Position numbers and translations under genes: made by a program. Below the pieces are notes generated by a model. The model was not told the origin of the DNA. It did not search any database and was given only the letters and a program-made list of their open reading frames with translations. A stretch of DNA of 64,000 bases. Origin: Paenibacillus sp. DMB20. GTDB lineage: Bacteria > Bacillota > Bacilli > Paenibacillales > Paenibacillaceae. Positions 33,479-41,680 of this stretch are shown piece after piece (position 1 is the stretch's first letter; each line of letters begins with the position of its first letter). The stretch covers positions 124,001 through 188,000 of the forward strand of contig NZ_LAZU01000036.1 of NCBI RefSeq assembly GCF_000987955.1. Direction: 5' to 3'.

Positions 33479-34117
33479 ATGAAAATATTGATTTCGGGCT
33501 TCGTGCCCTTCGGAGGCAGCAGCATCAACCCGACGGAACAGCTTATAAAGGATATCGTCCAGGTTCCCATGGAGGGAGCGGAAATAAAAACGAAACTCCT
33601 TCCGGTTCATTTTGATGAATGCGCCGAAATATTGCTGGAAGAAATCCGGTCATTTGAACCCGATGCCGTCATCGCATGCGGCGTGGCGGCCGGGCGAACC
33701 GCCATTACGCCGGAAAAGATCGCCGTGAATATCAAGGATATTGCTCCGGATGCGCCATATCCCGACAATAAAGGCCGCAGACCCCAAGACGAGCCGATCC
33801 GTCCGGGTGGTCCGGACGGACTGTTCTCCAGCCTGCCGGTACGTGACATGGTGAACCGTATGACGGCCAGCGGAATTCCCGCATCGATTTCCTACACCGC
33901 CGGAACCTTCATTTGCAACAACACCATGTACGCGCTTCTCGATGAAATCCGTACCAGCAAGCCGAACGCCATCGGTGGATTTGTGCACTTTCCGGCATCA
34001 ACGGAGATGGCGGCCGGCAAGCCGTCCCTGCCGACGTTAAGTTACGAAACGATGCTCAAAGGCTTGGAGATTATCATTCAAACGACGATGGACGAGCTGA
34101 AGGCCCGTTCAAAATAA
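33479..34117 (+). CDS. pcp: Pyroglutamyl-peptidase I
   Basis: C15 cysteine peptidase that removes N-terminal pyroglutamate from peptides. The Glu79-Cys146-His170 catalytic set sits in AITPEKIAVN, GTFICNNTMYALL and GGFVHFPAS. The length (212 aa) is normal. A strong AAGGAGGAG precedes the start. Its location directly after pxpBCA gives a complete route: Pcp liberates pyroglutamate and PxpABC opens it to glutamate. The 120-bp gap contains an A/T-rich stretch with GTTAACGTTATAA that may carry a separate promoter. Confidence 0.95.
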   Translation: MKILISGFVPFGGSSINPTEQLIKDIVQVPMEGAEIKTKLLPVHFDECAEILLEEIRSFEPDAVIACGVAAGRTAITPEKIAVNIKDIAPDAPYPDNKGRRPQDEPIRPGGPDGLFSSLPVRDMVNRMTASGIPASISYTAGTFICNNTMYALLDEIRTSKPNAIGGFVHFPASTEMAAGKPSLPTLSYETMLKGLEIIIQTTMDELKARSK

Positions 34118-34193
34118 TTATTTCGATGCATCTTCTTAATCGTAAACCGGGAAAAGCACTTGTTGGTTATCCAAACGTGATCCTGTAAAAAAT

Positions 34194-34279
34194 AAGGGGC
34201 TGTCCAGCGGCATTAAACTACACCCAATTGTTAGGCATGACAAACAATCGGGTGTGGTTCATTCGGCGGACAGTCCCTT
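34194..34279. repeat. 86-bp near-perfect inverted repeat
   Basis: AAGGGGCTGTCC (34194-34205) pairs with GGACAGTCCCTT (34268-34279), and the inner AACTACACCC with GGGTGTGGTT, leaving a small loop. It may act as a bidirectional terminator between pcp and the convergent surface-protein gene, or be a small palindromic mobile remnant (the GGGGCTGTCC end is transposon-like). Confidence 0.55.
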
Positions 34280-34361
34280 CTTTGTTATGCTGCTAATGAT
34301 ACATGCCAGCGTTGAAGTCCTCACCTTATAAGCAAAGCGCGCCAGCGTGGAAAGCCGGGCT

Positions 34362-35501
34362 TTATTTCAACTTGACAATAATGGCATTGCTGATCTTGCG
34401 GCCGGGCGAGGTAAGGTATGCCCCGTTGCAATACAGTCCGCTGGAGGCCCCGCCGTCCAGGTTCATGGCCTGGTAAGCGCCGGCCTGTTTCATCATTTCG
34501 GCCAGCTGCGGAATCGTGGCGCCGCCCGTGGTTAGCAGAATGAGTTTATGGTCTCTGGTTATGCCCAAAGCGCTGCGTGCGCCTCCGCCCGTAAGGATTT
34601 TGGGATCTTTGAACCCTTCCTTCGTGACGTTAAGGGATATCTTCCCGTCCACGAGCAGCCGCGGTCCGGCTTGAACAGCGCCTTTAACCTGATCCTTCGA
34701 ATAATGCCCCTTGAAATCCAATCCGGGAATCAGCCGTGCCAAATGGTTCTGATCAAAGGTGAACACGGTACGCCGGTCGCCGGGACTGTCCTTGAGCATC
34801 TGTCCTCCCCCAAACACGTAACCGTACGGGGCTTTATAGGAGCCTTTCGAATAAGCGTCAAAAAAAGTACCGTTGATGGCAACGACGGCGTGGTTCCATT
34901 TGGCCAGGCTTTTCAAGTCTTCCACGTTCCCTGCTTTGTTGCCTGCCATGGCGACGTCCAGCTCGACCTTGGGATGCAAAAGCGAGATGGTCACGGTTTG
35001 CGCGCTCATCGAGCGGGAGCCTACCTTAAAGGTTTTACGTGCGGTAACGATGGCTTTTTCGGATGCGGGAATTATTTTACCGCTCTGTACCGGAAGCGAA
35101 AGCGACTTTTCATCCAGCGTCATATCCACGGAAGACGAGTCTTTCTGCCACGCGAGGGCGAGATTTAAGTGCCGGCTGACGAACGGAAGCGGGACGTATA
35201 CCGTGCCGTTATCGCGGAAGGGGGCGGCTTTCAGGGAAGTGTTTTTTCCGTTAACCAAGGCTGTCTTCCGGCCGACATACATCGTCAAATGGGTCTCGTT
35301 TTTGGAAATTTCGATTTTCTTCTCGGCTGGAACAACCTTTACGGATACCCCCTCGTAACTTTTCAAAGAACCGACAGGTATGAAGGATTGGCTGTTCTGG
35401 TCGACATAGGCGGCCATTTTGCCAGGGGAAGCGGCAGAGAGGGGGGTAACGAGTGCAAGCATGGCTGCGGCAAGTAAAGCGGCGATTCGTTTCATCAACA
35501 T
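34362..35501 (-). CDS. Secreted phosphodiester glycosidase (NAGPA) domain protein with stalk domain
   Basis: A signal peptide (KRIAALLAAAMLALVTPLSA) is followed by a copper-amine-oxidase-N-like stalk domain (about 30-130; VPLPFVSRHLNLALAW) and a C-terminal NAGPA/exopolysaccharide-biosynthesis domain (VVAINGTFFDAY, GPRLLVDGKIS, RSALGITRDHKLILLTT, AMNLDGGASSGLY). The NAGPA fold hydrolyses GlcNAc phosphodiesters or trims cell-wall glycans. Start ATG 35501 has AAAGGAG seven bases upstream. It is convergent with pcp and divergent from the Ig-like protein gene. Confidence 0.8.
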   Translation of the reverse strand: MLMKRIAALLAAAMLALVTPLSAASPGKMAAYVDQNSQSFIPVGSLKSYEGVSVKVVPAEKKIEISKNETHLTMYVGRKTALVNGKNTSLKAAPFRDNGTVYVPLPFVSRHLNLALAWQKDSSSVDMTLDEKSLSLPVQSGKIIPASEKAIVTARKTFKVGSRSMSAQTVTISLLHPKVELDVAMAGNKAGNVEDLKSLAKWNHAVVAINGTFFDAYSKGSYKAPYGYVFGGGQMLKDSPGDRRTVFTFDQNHLARLIPGLDFKGHYSKDQVKGAVQAGPRLLVDGKISLNVTKEGFKDPKILTGGGARSALGITRDHKLILLTTGGATIPQLAEMMKQAGAYQAMNLDGGASSGLYCNGAYLTSPGRKISNAIIVKLK

Positions 35502-35805
35502 ACGGAGTCTCCTTTTATGTACGGTGTCAAATAACAACTAACAAACGTTATATCGGCTGGCAGCATTTTATTTTGTAGGCCTAAAGTCATAAAAAAAGAG
35601 ATTTTCAGAAAATGAGAATAAAACACGAGAGAAATGCTAGCAGTATAAGTAAAATATTGGTCTGTAAATATACAATTATCTCCATTTAATTTGGTTCTAT
35701 TTTCCTAACTTTAGTGAAAAGGTAACATTCTGCGTGATAAATGTCGATAAACTGGTATAGTACTGGTAAATAACATGAAATGTGGAGAGCAAAGGAGAGA
35801 AATGA

Positions 35806-37944
35806 ATGATCGTGAACAGGAAAACGGGCAAGTTTTTTCTTGCCGTCGTGCTTATGCTGGCAATGGTGTTTCCCGCATCGGTCTTTGCCGCTAGCGGAGA
35901 TCTGACATCCATCGGTTTCGACACGAGCGAGAGCGAGATTCAACTAACCGTAGCCGAGACGACGAAACAACTTCGCGTATTGGCGGCATTCGAAGGATCC
36001 ACAACGAAGAAGGACGTAACCAATGAAGCCAGCTGGACTTCCTCCAGCAGCAAAATCGTCAAGGTAGACGGAGGCCTGCTAACTCCTCTTGATCAAGGTA
36101 CGGTTACGATCACCGCCAAATACAAAACTTCCGTGACCACGATTAAAGTCGTTTCGAAGTATGCTGCGGAAGAGTTCAAAATCAATCAGCCTAAAGAGGT
36201 CGAGTACAAGCTTGGAACGGAAGGCATCGAAGTAAAGGCGCTGGCCGATTCCACCAACGACGTGACGACGGCTGCCGAATGGAGTTCTTCCAACGAAGGC
36301 GTAGCCACGGTGGATAAAGGCAAACTGAAACTGATAGGCAAAGGCGAGGCTACCATTACGGCAACGTATAAGGGACTCAAAGATTCGTACAAAATCAAAG
36401 TCGTATCCCCTTATACCAAGCTTTCGATCGCTCCGGGCGATGTTCAGGAAATGCTCGTCGGCGATAGTCCGGTTCAGCTTACGGTTTATGCCAAAACGTC
36501 GGATTCAGAGGTCGGCCAGGGCACGGATGTTACCGCTTCGGCAGAGCTCAAATCCTCCGACACCTCGGTGGCCAAGATCGTTGACGGCAAGCTGGAGCCT
36601 GTAGCATTGGGCAAAGCAACCATCACGGCTACATATCTCGGATCGAAGGCAACGATCGACGTTTATGTACGTAATCCGTACGAAGCGCTGATTTTGAGCA
36701 ATCAAGAGTTTATAAAAAATCCGGTCATGTTCCTGCAGGATGAAGTGAAGGTCGAGGCAACCGTGCGTAACTTGCCGGAGGAATCCGTTCCGATAACGGC
36801 CGAATGGACTTCGTCCAACCCTCTTTCGGTAACCGTTGATAACGGAACGATCAAAGCAAGAGCCACGGGCACGTCGAGCGTCAAGGTTTCCTATCGCGGA
36901 ATCAGCAAGGAATTCCGTGTCACGGTGCATCCAACGGTTACTGCTTTCAAAACCGATGTCGACAAACTGGAGTTGGTCAAAGGCGAGAGCAAATCAACGC
37001 CAAAAGTTACCGGCACTTTGCTGGACAATGAAACTCAGGATTTCAGCAAGTCGGTTCAGTGGACAACCGATAACGAGAAGGTTGCTGTAGTCGATGACGG
37101 GAAAGTCAAGGCCGTAGCCGAAGGGAATGCCGTGCTGACAGGGACGATCGGTTCAAAGAAAGTAGCCGGAATCACGGTGTCCGTTCGCGATAAAGTGCTG
37201 GTTTTGATGCCTTCCGTCGAAGAGTATCAGCTGATTACCGGAAAATCGGCTACCCTGCCGGAAGTAACGGCTGTTCTTGAGAATGGGAGCGAAGAAAAAG
37301 TATCCACCGTTGAATGGTCGATGACCGGAACAACGGCTGTTGTCAAGGACGGCAGCATCAGGGGATTGGTTAAAGGTTCCGCGGTTTTAAAAGGAACTTA
37401 TTTGAATCAATCGCTCAAAATTCCGGTCACTGTCGAGCAGGAGATTGTAAAAATCAAGGTTGAGCCGGAATCCGTCGAGCTTAACCTCAAGAAGAGCAAG
37501 TCCATTAAAGTTACCGGTTATTTTGCCAATGGCAAAACGATAAATTTGTCATCTAAGATGAACTGGGTTTCATCCAATCCGTCGGTTGCCACCACGTCTA
37601 GATCTTCCGTGAAAGCCGTTGCCGAGGGCAGCGCAACCATAACGGGCTCCTATCAAGGGAAAGAAGCCAGTGTGCAGGTCAAAGTCGTGCCGAAACTGAC
37701 GAAGCTGATCCCAAGCGAGAAAAAAATAACTCTGGCGCCAGGCGCGGTGAAAACCGTATCGCTGACAGCAGAGTATGACACAGGAAAGACGAACAGCGTC
37801 ACTAGCAACGTGCTGTGGACCAGCAGTAAACCTTCCGTTGCCAAAGTAACGGAAGGAAAAATCGAAGCGGTTGCCAAGGGCACTGCCCGCATCAAAGCCA
37901 AGTTCGGTTCAAAAACCGTTTCGATCACAGTCAGCGTCAAATAA
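35806..37944 (+). CDS. Secreted protein of tandem bacterial Ig-like (Big_2) domains
   Basis: Signal peptide (FFLAVVLMLAMVFPASVFA), then about eight tandem Big_2-like beta-sandwich units of 80-85 residues, each with the recurring WTSSNPSVATV ... GxATITATY-G-K pattern (for example WSSSNEGVATVDKG, WTSSKPSVAKVTEG). No LPXTG motif, SLH domain or catalytic domain is seen, so cell attachment, if any, is non-covalent. Likely roles are surface adhesion or matrix scaffold (inference). A -10-like TATAGT lies about 45 bp upstream, and a strong terminator follows. Confidence 0.8.
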   Translation: MIVNRKTGKFFLAVVLMLAMVFPASVFAASGDLTSIGFDTSESEIQLTVAETTKQLRVLAAFEGSTTKKDVTNEASWTSSSSKIVKVDGGLLTPLDQGTVTITAKYKTSVTTIKVVSKYAAEEFKINQPKEVEYKLGTEGIEVKALADSTNDVTTAAEWSSSNEGVATVDKGKLKLIGKGEATITATYKGLKDSYKIKVVSPYTKLSIAPGDVQEMLVGDSPVQLTVYAKTSDSEVGQGTDVTASAELKSSDTSVAKIVDGKLEPVALGKATITATYLGSKATIDVYVRNPYEALILSNQEFIKNPVMFLQDEVKVEATVRNLPEESVPITAEWTSSNPLSVTVDNGTIKARATGTSSVKVSYRGISKEFRVTVHPTVTAFKTDVDKLELVKGESKSTPKVTGTLLDNETQDFSKSVQWTTDNEKVAVVDDGKVKAVAEGNAVLTGTIGSKKVAGITVSVRDKVLVLMPSVEEYQLITGKSATLPEVTAVLENGSEEKVSTVEWSMTGTTAVVKDGSIRGLVKGSAVLKGTYLNQSLKIPVTVEQEIVKIKVEPESVELNLKKSKSIKVTGYFANGKTINLSSKMNWVSSNPSVATTSRSSVKAVAEGSATITGSYQGKEASVQVKVVPKLTKLIPSEKKITLAPGAVKTVSLTAEYDTGKTNSVTSNVLWTSSKPSVAKVTEGKIEAVAKGTARIKAKFGSKTVSITVSVK

Positions 37945-37950
37945 AATGAA

Positions 37951-37990
37951 CAGCCCCGCTCTGCTTGGTCAGAGGCGGGGCTGTTATTTA
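37951..37990 (+). terminator. Terminator of the Ig-like protein gene
   Basis: CAGCCCCGC and GCGGGGCTG pair through a 13-bp stem with one bulge; TTATTTAT follows. Confidence 0.75.
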
Positions 37991-37993
37991 TAG

Positions 37994-38222
37994 TTAAGAC
38001 TTGACGGCCTGGATGATGGCCGAGACGATGTATCGATCGATAGAGGCTCCAAGCGGAATTCGGTATTGGTAAAACTTCCTTTTTCCCTTTCTGCGGGCAC
38101 GGGAGAGCATATCGGTGCCATGTCGACACCTATGACCATACCGGTATCCCCCGCTTGGCTTCTGTCGGACGGATCCGGCAATTTCCTCACAAGGTTCATT
38201 TTAACCAGGGTAAATTTCATTG
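37994..38222 (-). pseudogene. Remnant of arsenite methyltransferase (arsM)
   Basis: Minus-strand translation gives VIGVDM, the end of SAM motif I as in ArsM (GKVIGVDMT), then, after one frame change, DMLSRARRKG, and the last codons read DRYIVSAIIQAVKS then stop at 37994-37996, resembling the ArsM C-terminus. The roughly 200 codons between are missing. Position beside arsB and arsC supports the identification. This is a short, internally deleted fragment, so the call rests on two small matches. Confidence 0.4.
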
Positions 38223-38248
38223 AATATATAATCGGATGATTATATAAT
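38220..38248 (+). promoter_or_regulatory. arsB promoter with ArsR-type palindrome
   Basis: TTGAAT (38220-38225), 17 bp, TATAAT (38243-38248). A perfect repeat TATATAATC-GGAT-GATTATATA (38225-38246) covers the spacer, as expected for an ArsR/SmtB operator; no arsR gene is in the window. Confidence 0.7.
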
Positions 38249-38297
38249 GGGTTTCGTACAAGAAATGAATACAATCCGATAGTGGGAGGGCAGCGCA

Positions 38298-39593
38298 TTG
38301 GTTTCCGTGATTATGGCAGGTTTGATATTTGTGATTACACTGATCCTTGTGATATGGCAGCCCAGAAATTTATCCATCGGTTGGTCTGCTTGCGGCGGTG
38401 CCGTACTGGCTTTGCTCGTGGGGGTCGTGGATTTTACCGATGTATGGGATGTCACGTTGATTGTCTGGAACGCAACGCTTGCATTTATAGCGATTATCTT
38501 GATCTCGCTTATTCTGGACAGGATCGGTTTTTTTGAGTGGGCGGCGCTGCATATGGCATTAGCCGCAAGGGGCAGCGGAGTCCGGATGTTTATTTTTGTC
38601 ACCCTGCTTGGAGCGATTGTCGCTGCTTTGTTCGCCAATGACGGGGCGGCATTGATTTTAACGCCGATCGTCCTGGCGATGGTACGGGCACTCGATTTTG
38701 ACGAGAAAAAAGTGCTGCCGTTCATCATGGCAAGCGGATTTATTGCGGACACCACATCGCTTCCGCTTGTGGTCAGCAATTTGGTTAATATCGTATCCGC
38801 AGATTTTTTCGGAATTACGTTTATGGAATATGCGGGCCATATGATGATTCCCAACCTGTTTTCTTTGGCGGCAAGCATTCTGGTTCTGTATTTGTTCTTC
38901 CGCCGAAGTATTCCAAAACGGTTTGACGGTAAACAGGTCAAGCATCCGGATAGCGCGATTCGCGATCATAAGATGTTCCGTTTATCCTGGCTTGTTCTTG
39001 CCGTATTGCTTGCAGGATACTTTGTAAGCGAGTTTTTCAATATTCCGGTTTCCTTGGTAGCGGGCGTTATTGCTGTTTTTTTCCTTTTGATGGCCAAAAG
39101 GAGCCCGGCCGTGCAAACCGCGGAGGTGATCAAGGGGGCGCCGTGGGCCATCGTGTTCTTCTCCATCGGCATGTACGTCGTCGTGTACGGCCTGCGTAAT
39201 GCAGGGCTCACGGATGTGCTTGCAGACGTTATCCAAACCGTGGCCGACCAAGGTTTGATGGCCGCGACCCTCGGCATGGGCTTTATCGCCGCGATTCTGT
39301 CTTCCGTGATGAACAACATGCCGACCGTGATGATCGATGCGCTTGCCATTGACGCAACCCACACGACAGCCGCCGTAAAAGAAGCGCTCATCTACGCGAA
39401 CGTGATCGGCTCCGATCTCGGACCGAAAATCACGCCGATCGGATCGTTGGCTACCTTGTTATGGCTGCACGTACTATCCGGGAAAGGCGTGAAGATCCGT
39501 TGGGGCATCTACTTTAAAACTGGTCTGATCTTGACGATCCCAACCTTGGCCATTACGCTGATCGGCCTTTATCTATGGCTGTTGATCATTTAA
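38298..39593 (+). CDS. arsB: Arsenite efflux pump ArsB
   Basis: Integral membrane protein of the ArsB/NhaD ion-transporter superfamily, 431 aa with 11-12 hydrophobic segments. Hallmarks are ANDGAALILTPIVLAM, SGFIADTTSLPLVVSNLVNIVSA, GMYVVVYGLRN, VMNNMPTVMIDALAI and NVIGSDLGPKITPIGSLATLLW. It exports As(III)/Sb(III). The start is TTG 38298 with GGGAGG at 38284-38289. arsC follows 29 bp later, so both are co-transcribed from the palindrome-overlapped promoter. Confidence 0.95.
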   Translation: MVSVIMAGLIFVITLILVIWQPRNLSIGWSACGGAVLALLVGVVDFTDVWDVTLIVWNATLAFIAIILISLILDRIGFFEWAALHMALAARGSGVRMFIFVTLLGAIVAALFANDGAALILTPIVLAMVRALDFDEKKVLPFIMASGFIADTTSLPLVVSNLVNIVSADFFGITFMEYAGHMMIPNLFSLAASILVLYLFFRRSIPKRFDGKQVKHPDSAIRDHKMFRLSWLVLAVLLAGYFVSEFFNIPVSLVAGVIAVFFLLMAKRSPAVQTAEVIKGAPWAIVFFSIGMYVVVYGLRNAGLTDVLADVIQTVADQGLMAATLGMGFIAAILSSVMNNMPTVMIDALAIDATHTTAAVKEALIYANVIGSDLGPKITPIGSLATLLWLHVLSGKGVKIRWGIYFKTGLILTIPTLAITLIGLYLWLLII

Positions 39594-39622
39594 ATCGGGA
39601 ATGAAGAGGGAGAGAAACCGAA

Positions 39623-40042
39623 ATGAATAAAAAAACGATTTATTTCTTATGCACAGGAAACTCCTGCCGCAGCCAAATGGCTGAGGGGTGGGCCAAAAAG
39701 CATTTGTCGGAGGAATGGAACGTTTACAGCGCCGGGATTGAGGCTCATGGCTTGAACCCTAACGCGGTAAAGGCAATGAACGAGGCCGGCATTGATATTT
39801 CGCACCAAACCTCGGATATCATTGACACGGGATTGTTAAGCCAGGCGGATCTGGTCGTTACTTTGTGCGGAGATGCCGCGGACCGCTGCCCCATGACCCC
39901 TCCTCATGTGCGCCGGGAGCACTGGGGCTTCGATGATCCGGCCAAAGCTAAGGGGTCGGAAGAAGAAAAGTGGGAAGTGTTCCAAACAGTAAGGGATCAA
40001 ATCGGGGAACGGATCCGCAAATTTGCGGAAACCGGGGAATAA
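39623..40042 (+). CDS. arsC: Arsenate reductase ArsC, thioredoxin-coupled
   Basis: Low-molecular-weight-phosphatase-fold reductase of the pI258/Bacillus type. The P-loop CTGNSCRS starts at Cys10, and the redox cascade partners Cys82 and Cys89 are in LCGDAADRCP, so electrons come from thioredoxin. It converts arsenate to arsenite for export by the upstream ArsB. AGAGGGAGAG precedes the ATG. A hairpin terminator at 40097-40125 ends the unit. Confidence 0.95.
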   Translation: MNKKTIYFLCTGNSCRSQMAEGWAKKHLSEEWNVYSAGIEAHGLNPNAVKAMNEAGIDISHQTSDIIDTGLLSQADLVVTLCGDAADRCPMTPPHVRREHWGFDDPAKAKGSEEEKWEVFQTVRDQIGERIRKFAETGE

Positions 40043-40096
40043 TCAAACGTCATCTAGCGTTTAGTGCCAACGTCTAGCCTATATTTTTGCCTAAAG

Positions 40097-40125
40097 TAAA
40101 CCATCGATAGGTTGTCGATGGTTTA
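40097..40125 (+). terminator. Stem-loop after arsC
   Basis: TAAACCATCGA and TCGATGGTTTA flank a 7-nt loop; TTTGT follows. Confidence 0.6.
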
Positions 40126-40201
40126 TTTGTGCTGTAATCAAACGTTTGTTTTTCTCTTGAGGACAAAAATAAATACTTTCAAAGGTAAATTGTATATTGA
40201 C

Positions 40202-40229
40202 TTATAAAGTAATTTATATTACTTTATAA
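40202..40229. promoter_or_regulatory. Palindromic operator upstream of the HTH/F1-beta gene
   Basis: TTATAAAGTAA-N6-TTACTTTATAA, 11-bp perfect arms, immediately after TTGACT (40197-40202). The motif ACTTTATAAAGT occurs again overlapping the right arm. Likely target of the following HTH protein or another repressor. Confidence 0.6.
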
Positions 40230-40306
40230 AGTAACAACATGGAAATTCATAATCCAGCCCGGCTTAAACCTAATCCGAATAGAAAGGAGGAGTGATATTT
40301 AGGTTA

Positions 40307-40375
40307 ATGCGAAGTGGGTTCACCATGAAAACGATTAAAGACCTTAAAGGCAGGGATACGCTATGGATCAGCTAA
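40307..40375 (+). CDS. Possible 22-residue leader ORF
   Basis: ATG 40307 to TAA 40375 (MRSGFTMKTIKDL...), overlapping the next start by 13 bp. AAAGGAGG lies at 40284-40290, rather far upstream. It could couple translation to the weakly signalled ATG 40363, but coding is unproven. Confidence 0.25.
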   Translation: MRSGFTMKTIKDLKGRDTLWIS

Positions 40376-41409
40376 AATTAAATGTTTCACTACTAAGACA
40401 GAGGGTTCCGAATCTGACGACGGCTGCCCGTTCCGTTGGACTTCGGCCGGCCACCGTGTCCAATCTTTGTACCGGAAAAATACCCGTTGGCCGGGCGGAA
40501 GTCCGCACGATCGCGGCGTTAGCGTCGCTGGCCAAGTGCAGTCTTGACGAACTGATCATTCGAGGGGAGGCAATCGAAATGATTGAAACGAAGATAAAGA
40601 CGCTTGATTTATTTGCTCCTTTAGCCATGGGAGGGACGGTCGGTCTGGTTGCCCGTCCAGGCATGGGACAGCTGGTTATTCTCGGTGAACTGTTTCACCA
40701 TTTCAAATTGAACGGTTTTTTGACCATGATGATCAAGCCGAACGGGAATTACCCGGAGCTTCAGGATATGCTCGATGACGTAGAACAGGTTGCCCATTCC
40801 ATGGAAGAGGCTTACGGCATCATAACGAGGGCGAATCCGGACCAAAAGATCGTTTTAGCCGTCGACCGCGAGCATGTGCTTACCGGAAAGATCTATGAGC
40901 TGCAAGAACGCCTGCAGAATGAAGGCATTCTTCACGTGACGACCTTCCTGGTGGACTTAAAAGGAAATGTGATGGATGAAGATATGCCTTATGGTCCGCT
41001 GGAAACATTGTGGTACTTTGATGCGGATCTTACGGCCAGACGGATGTTCCCGGCTTTAAACCCGCTGTATTCGACTTCGTCCGTGCTTGAAGGCGCCCAT
41101 CTGGATCAAAATCATTTATCGGTTCAACAGAGAGCACAGAAGCTGCTGCGCCGTTATCGAGAGCTTCGCGCCCTCGTGAATGTAAAAGGAATTGCGGGCA
41201 TTCCAGGCTCGGAGGTAGAGACCTACCACCGGGGAGAGCGTTTGGAGGCATATCTAACACAGCCCTTTACCGTAGCCGAACCTTATACCGGAAAGAAAGG
41301 GGAGTCTGTCAGCCTTCAGGATACGTTGAACGATGTCCAAGCCATTTTGAACGGCAGTTGGGATGATGCCCCCGTTGAGAGCCTGTATTTCATAGGCAGA
41401 CTTCTCTAA
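40363..41409 (+). CDS. HTH domain fused to a degenerate F1-ATPase beta-subunit domain
   Basis: Residues 1-65 look like a Cro/XRE-type HTH (TTAARSVGLRPATVSNLCTG, ALASLAKCSLDELI). From about 72 the protein follows ATP synthase beta: IETKIKTLDLFAPLAMGG (beta: LETGIKVIDLLAPYAKGG); the P-loop position reads ARPGMGQLV instead of GGAGVGKTV, losing the Walker Lys (Gln103); YFDADLTARRMFPALNPLYSTS matches the LDA...YPAVDPLDSTS block; AQKLLRRYRELRALVNVKGI and AYLTQPFTVAEPYTGKKG...LQDTLND match the C-terminal helical domain. The beta-barrel and part of the catalytic core are absent. It is probably a DNA-binding protein that uses a dead F1 fold as a sensor or oligomerisation module; function unknown. Confidence 0.8.
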   Translation: MDQLKLNVSLLRQRVPNLTTAARSVGLRPATVSNLCTGKIPVGRAEVRTIAALASLAKCSLDELIIRGEAIEMIETKIKTLDLFAPLAMGGTVGLVARPGMGQLVILGELFHHFKLNGFLTMMIKPNGNYPELQDMLDDVEQVAHSMEEAYGIITRANPDQKIVLAVDREHVLTGKIYELQERLQNEGILHVTTFLVDLKGNVMDEDMPYGPLETLWYFDADLTARRMFPALNPLYSTSSVLEGAHLDQNHLSVQQRAQKLLRRYRELRALVNVKGIAGIPGSEVETYHRGERLEAYLTQPFTVAEPYTGKKGESVSLQDTLNDVQAILNGSWDDAPVESLYFIGRLL

Positions 41410-41424
41410 GTTGTTGGAAATATA

Positions 41425-41454
41425 TTGACTTTTTCCAAATGAGGGGGATATACT
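41425..41454 (+). promoter_or_regulatory. Promoter of the ABC-F leader transcript
   Basis: TTGACT and TATACT spaced by 18 bp, about 50 bp upstream of the leader ORF. Confidence 0.65.
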
Positions 41455-41492
41455 CTAATTTAGCAGCATTCAGCTGTGTCATAACGATGATG

Positions 41493-41680
41493 AAGGAGGA
41501 TGGATATGTTCTTTTATCTACTGTTTTAATTCGGCATTTGGGATAAACGGGAGAAGTCTGCCCATTTTTAGCTATTCCAACCGATGAACAGTAGATAAAG
41601 AACGTGATTCCTCCTTATGATAACCATGCCGATGAGCGTGGATAACGGGTAAGGTGTGCATTCACCTACCCGTTTTTTTA
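41493..41680 (+). promoter_or_regulatory. Attenuator leader with mini-ORF and terminator upstream of ABC-F gene
   Basis: AAGGAGGA (41493-41500) is followed by the ORF ATG 41506 to TAA 41529 (MFFYLLF). The whole block pairs with a distal strand: TTTATCTACTGTT (41513-41525) with AACAGTAGATAAA (41587-41599), GTTC with GAAC, and the ribosome site with TCCTCCTT (41609-41616). Next, CGGGTAAGGTG and CACCTACCCG with T7 form a terminator (41646-41680) before the gene. Ribosome-stalling attenuators of this design control antibiotic-resistance ABC-F genes such as vmlR. Confidence 0.75.
41506..41529 (+). CDS. Leader peptide of seven residues
   Basis: ATG TTC TTT TAT CTA CTG TTT TAA with GGAGG at 41495-41499. 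Hydrophobic and aromatic; probably a stalling sensor rather than a functional product. Confidence 0.6.
   Translation: MFFYLLF

Noticed and set aside
35806..37944. Tandem Big_2 domains considered as a DNA repeat array
   Set aside because: The similarity is at protein level; the DNA units diverge and have no exact repeats or spacers.
38240..38941. 233-codon minus-strand ORF over arsB
   Set aside because: Antisense to a strongly conserved transporter; low-complexity Ile/Asn/Thr composition.
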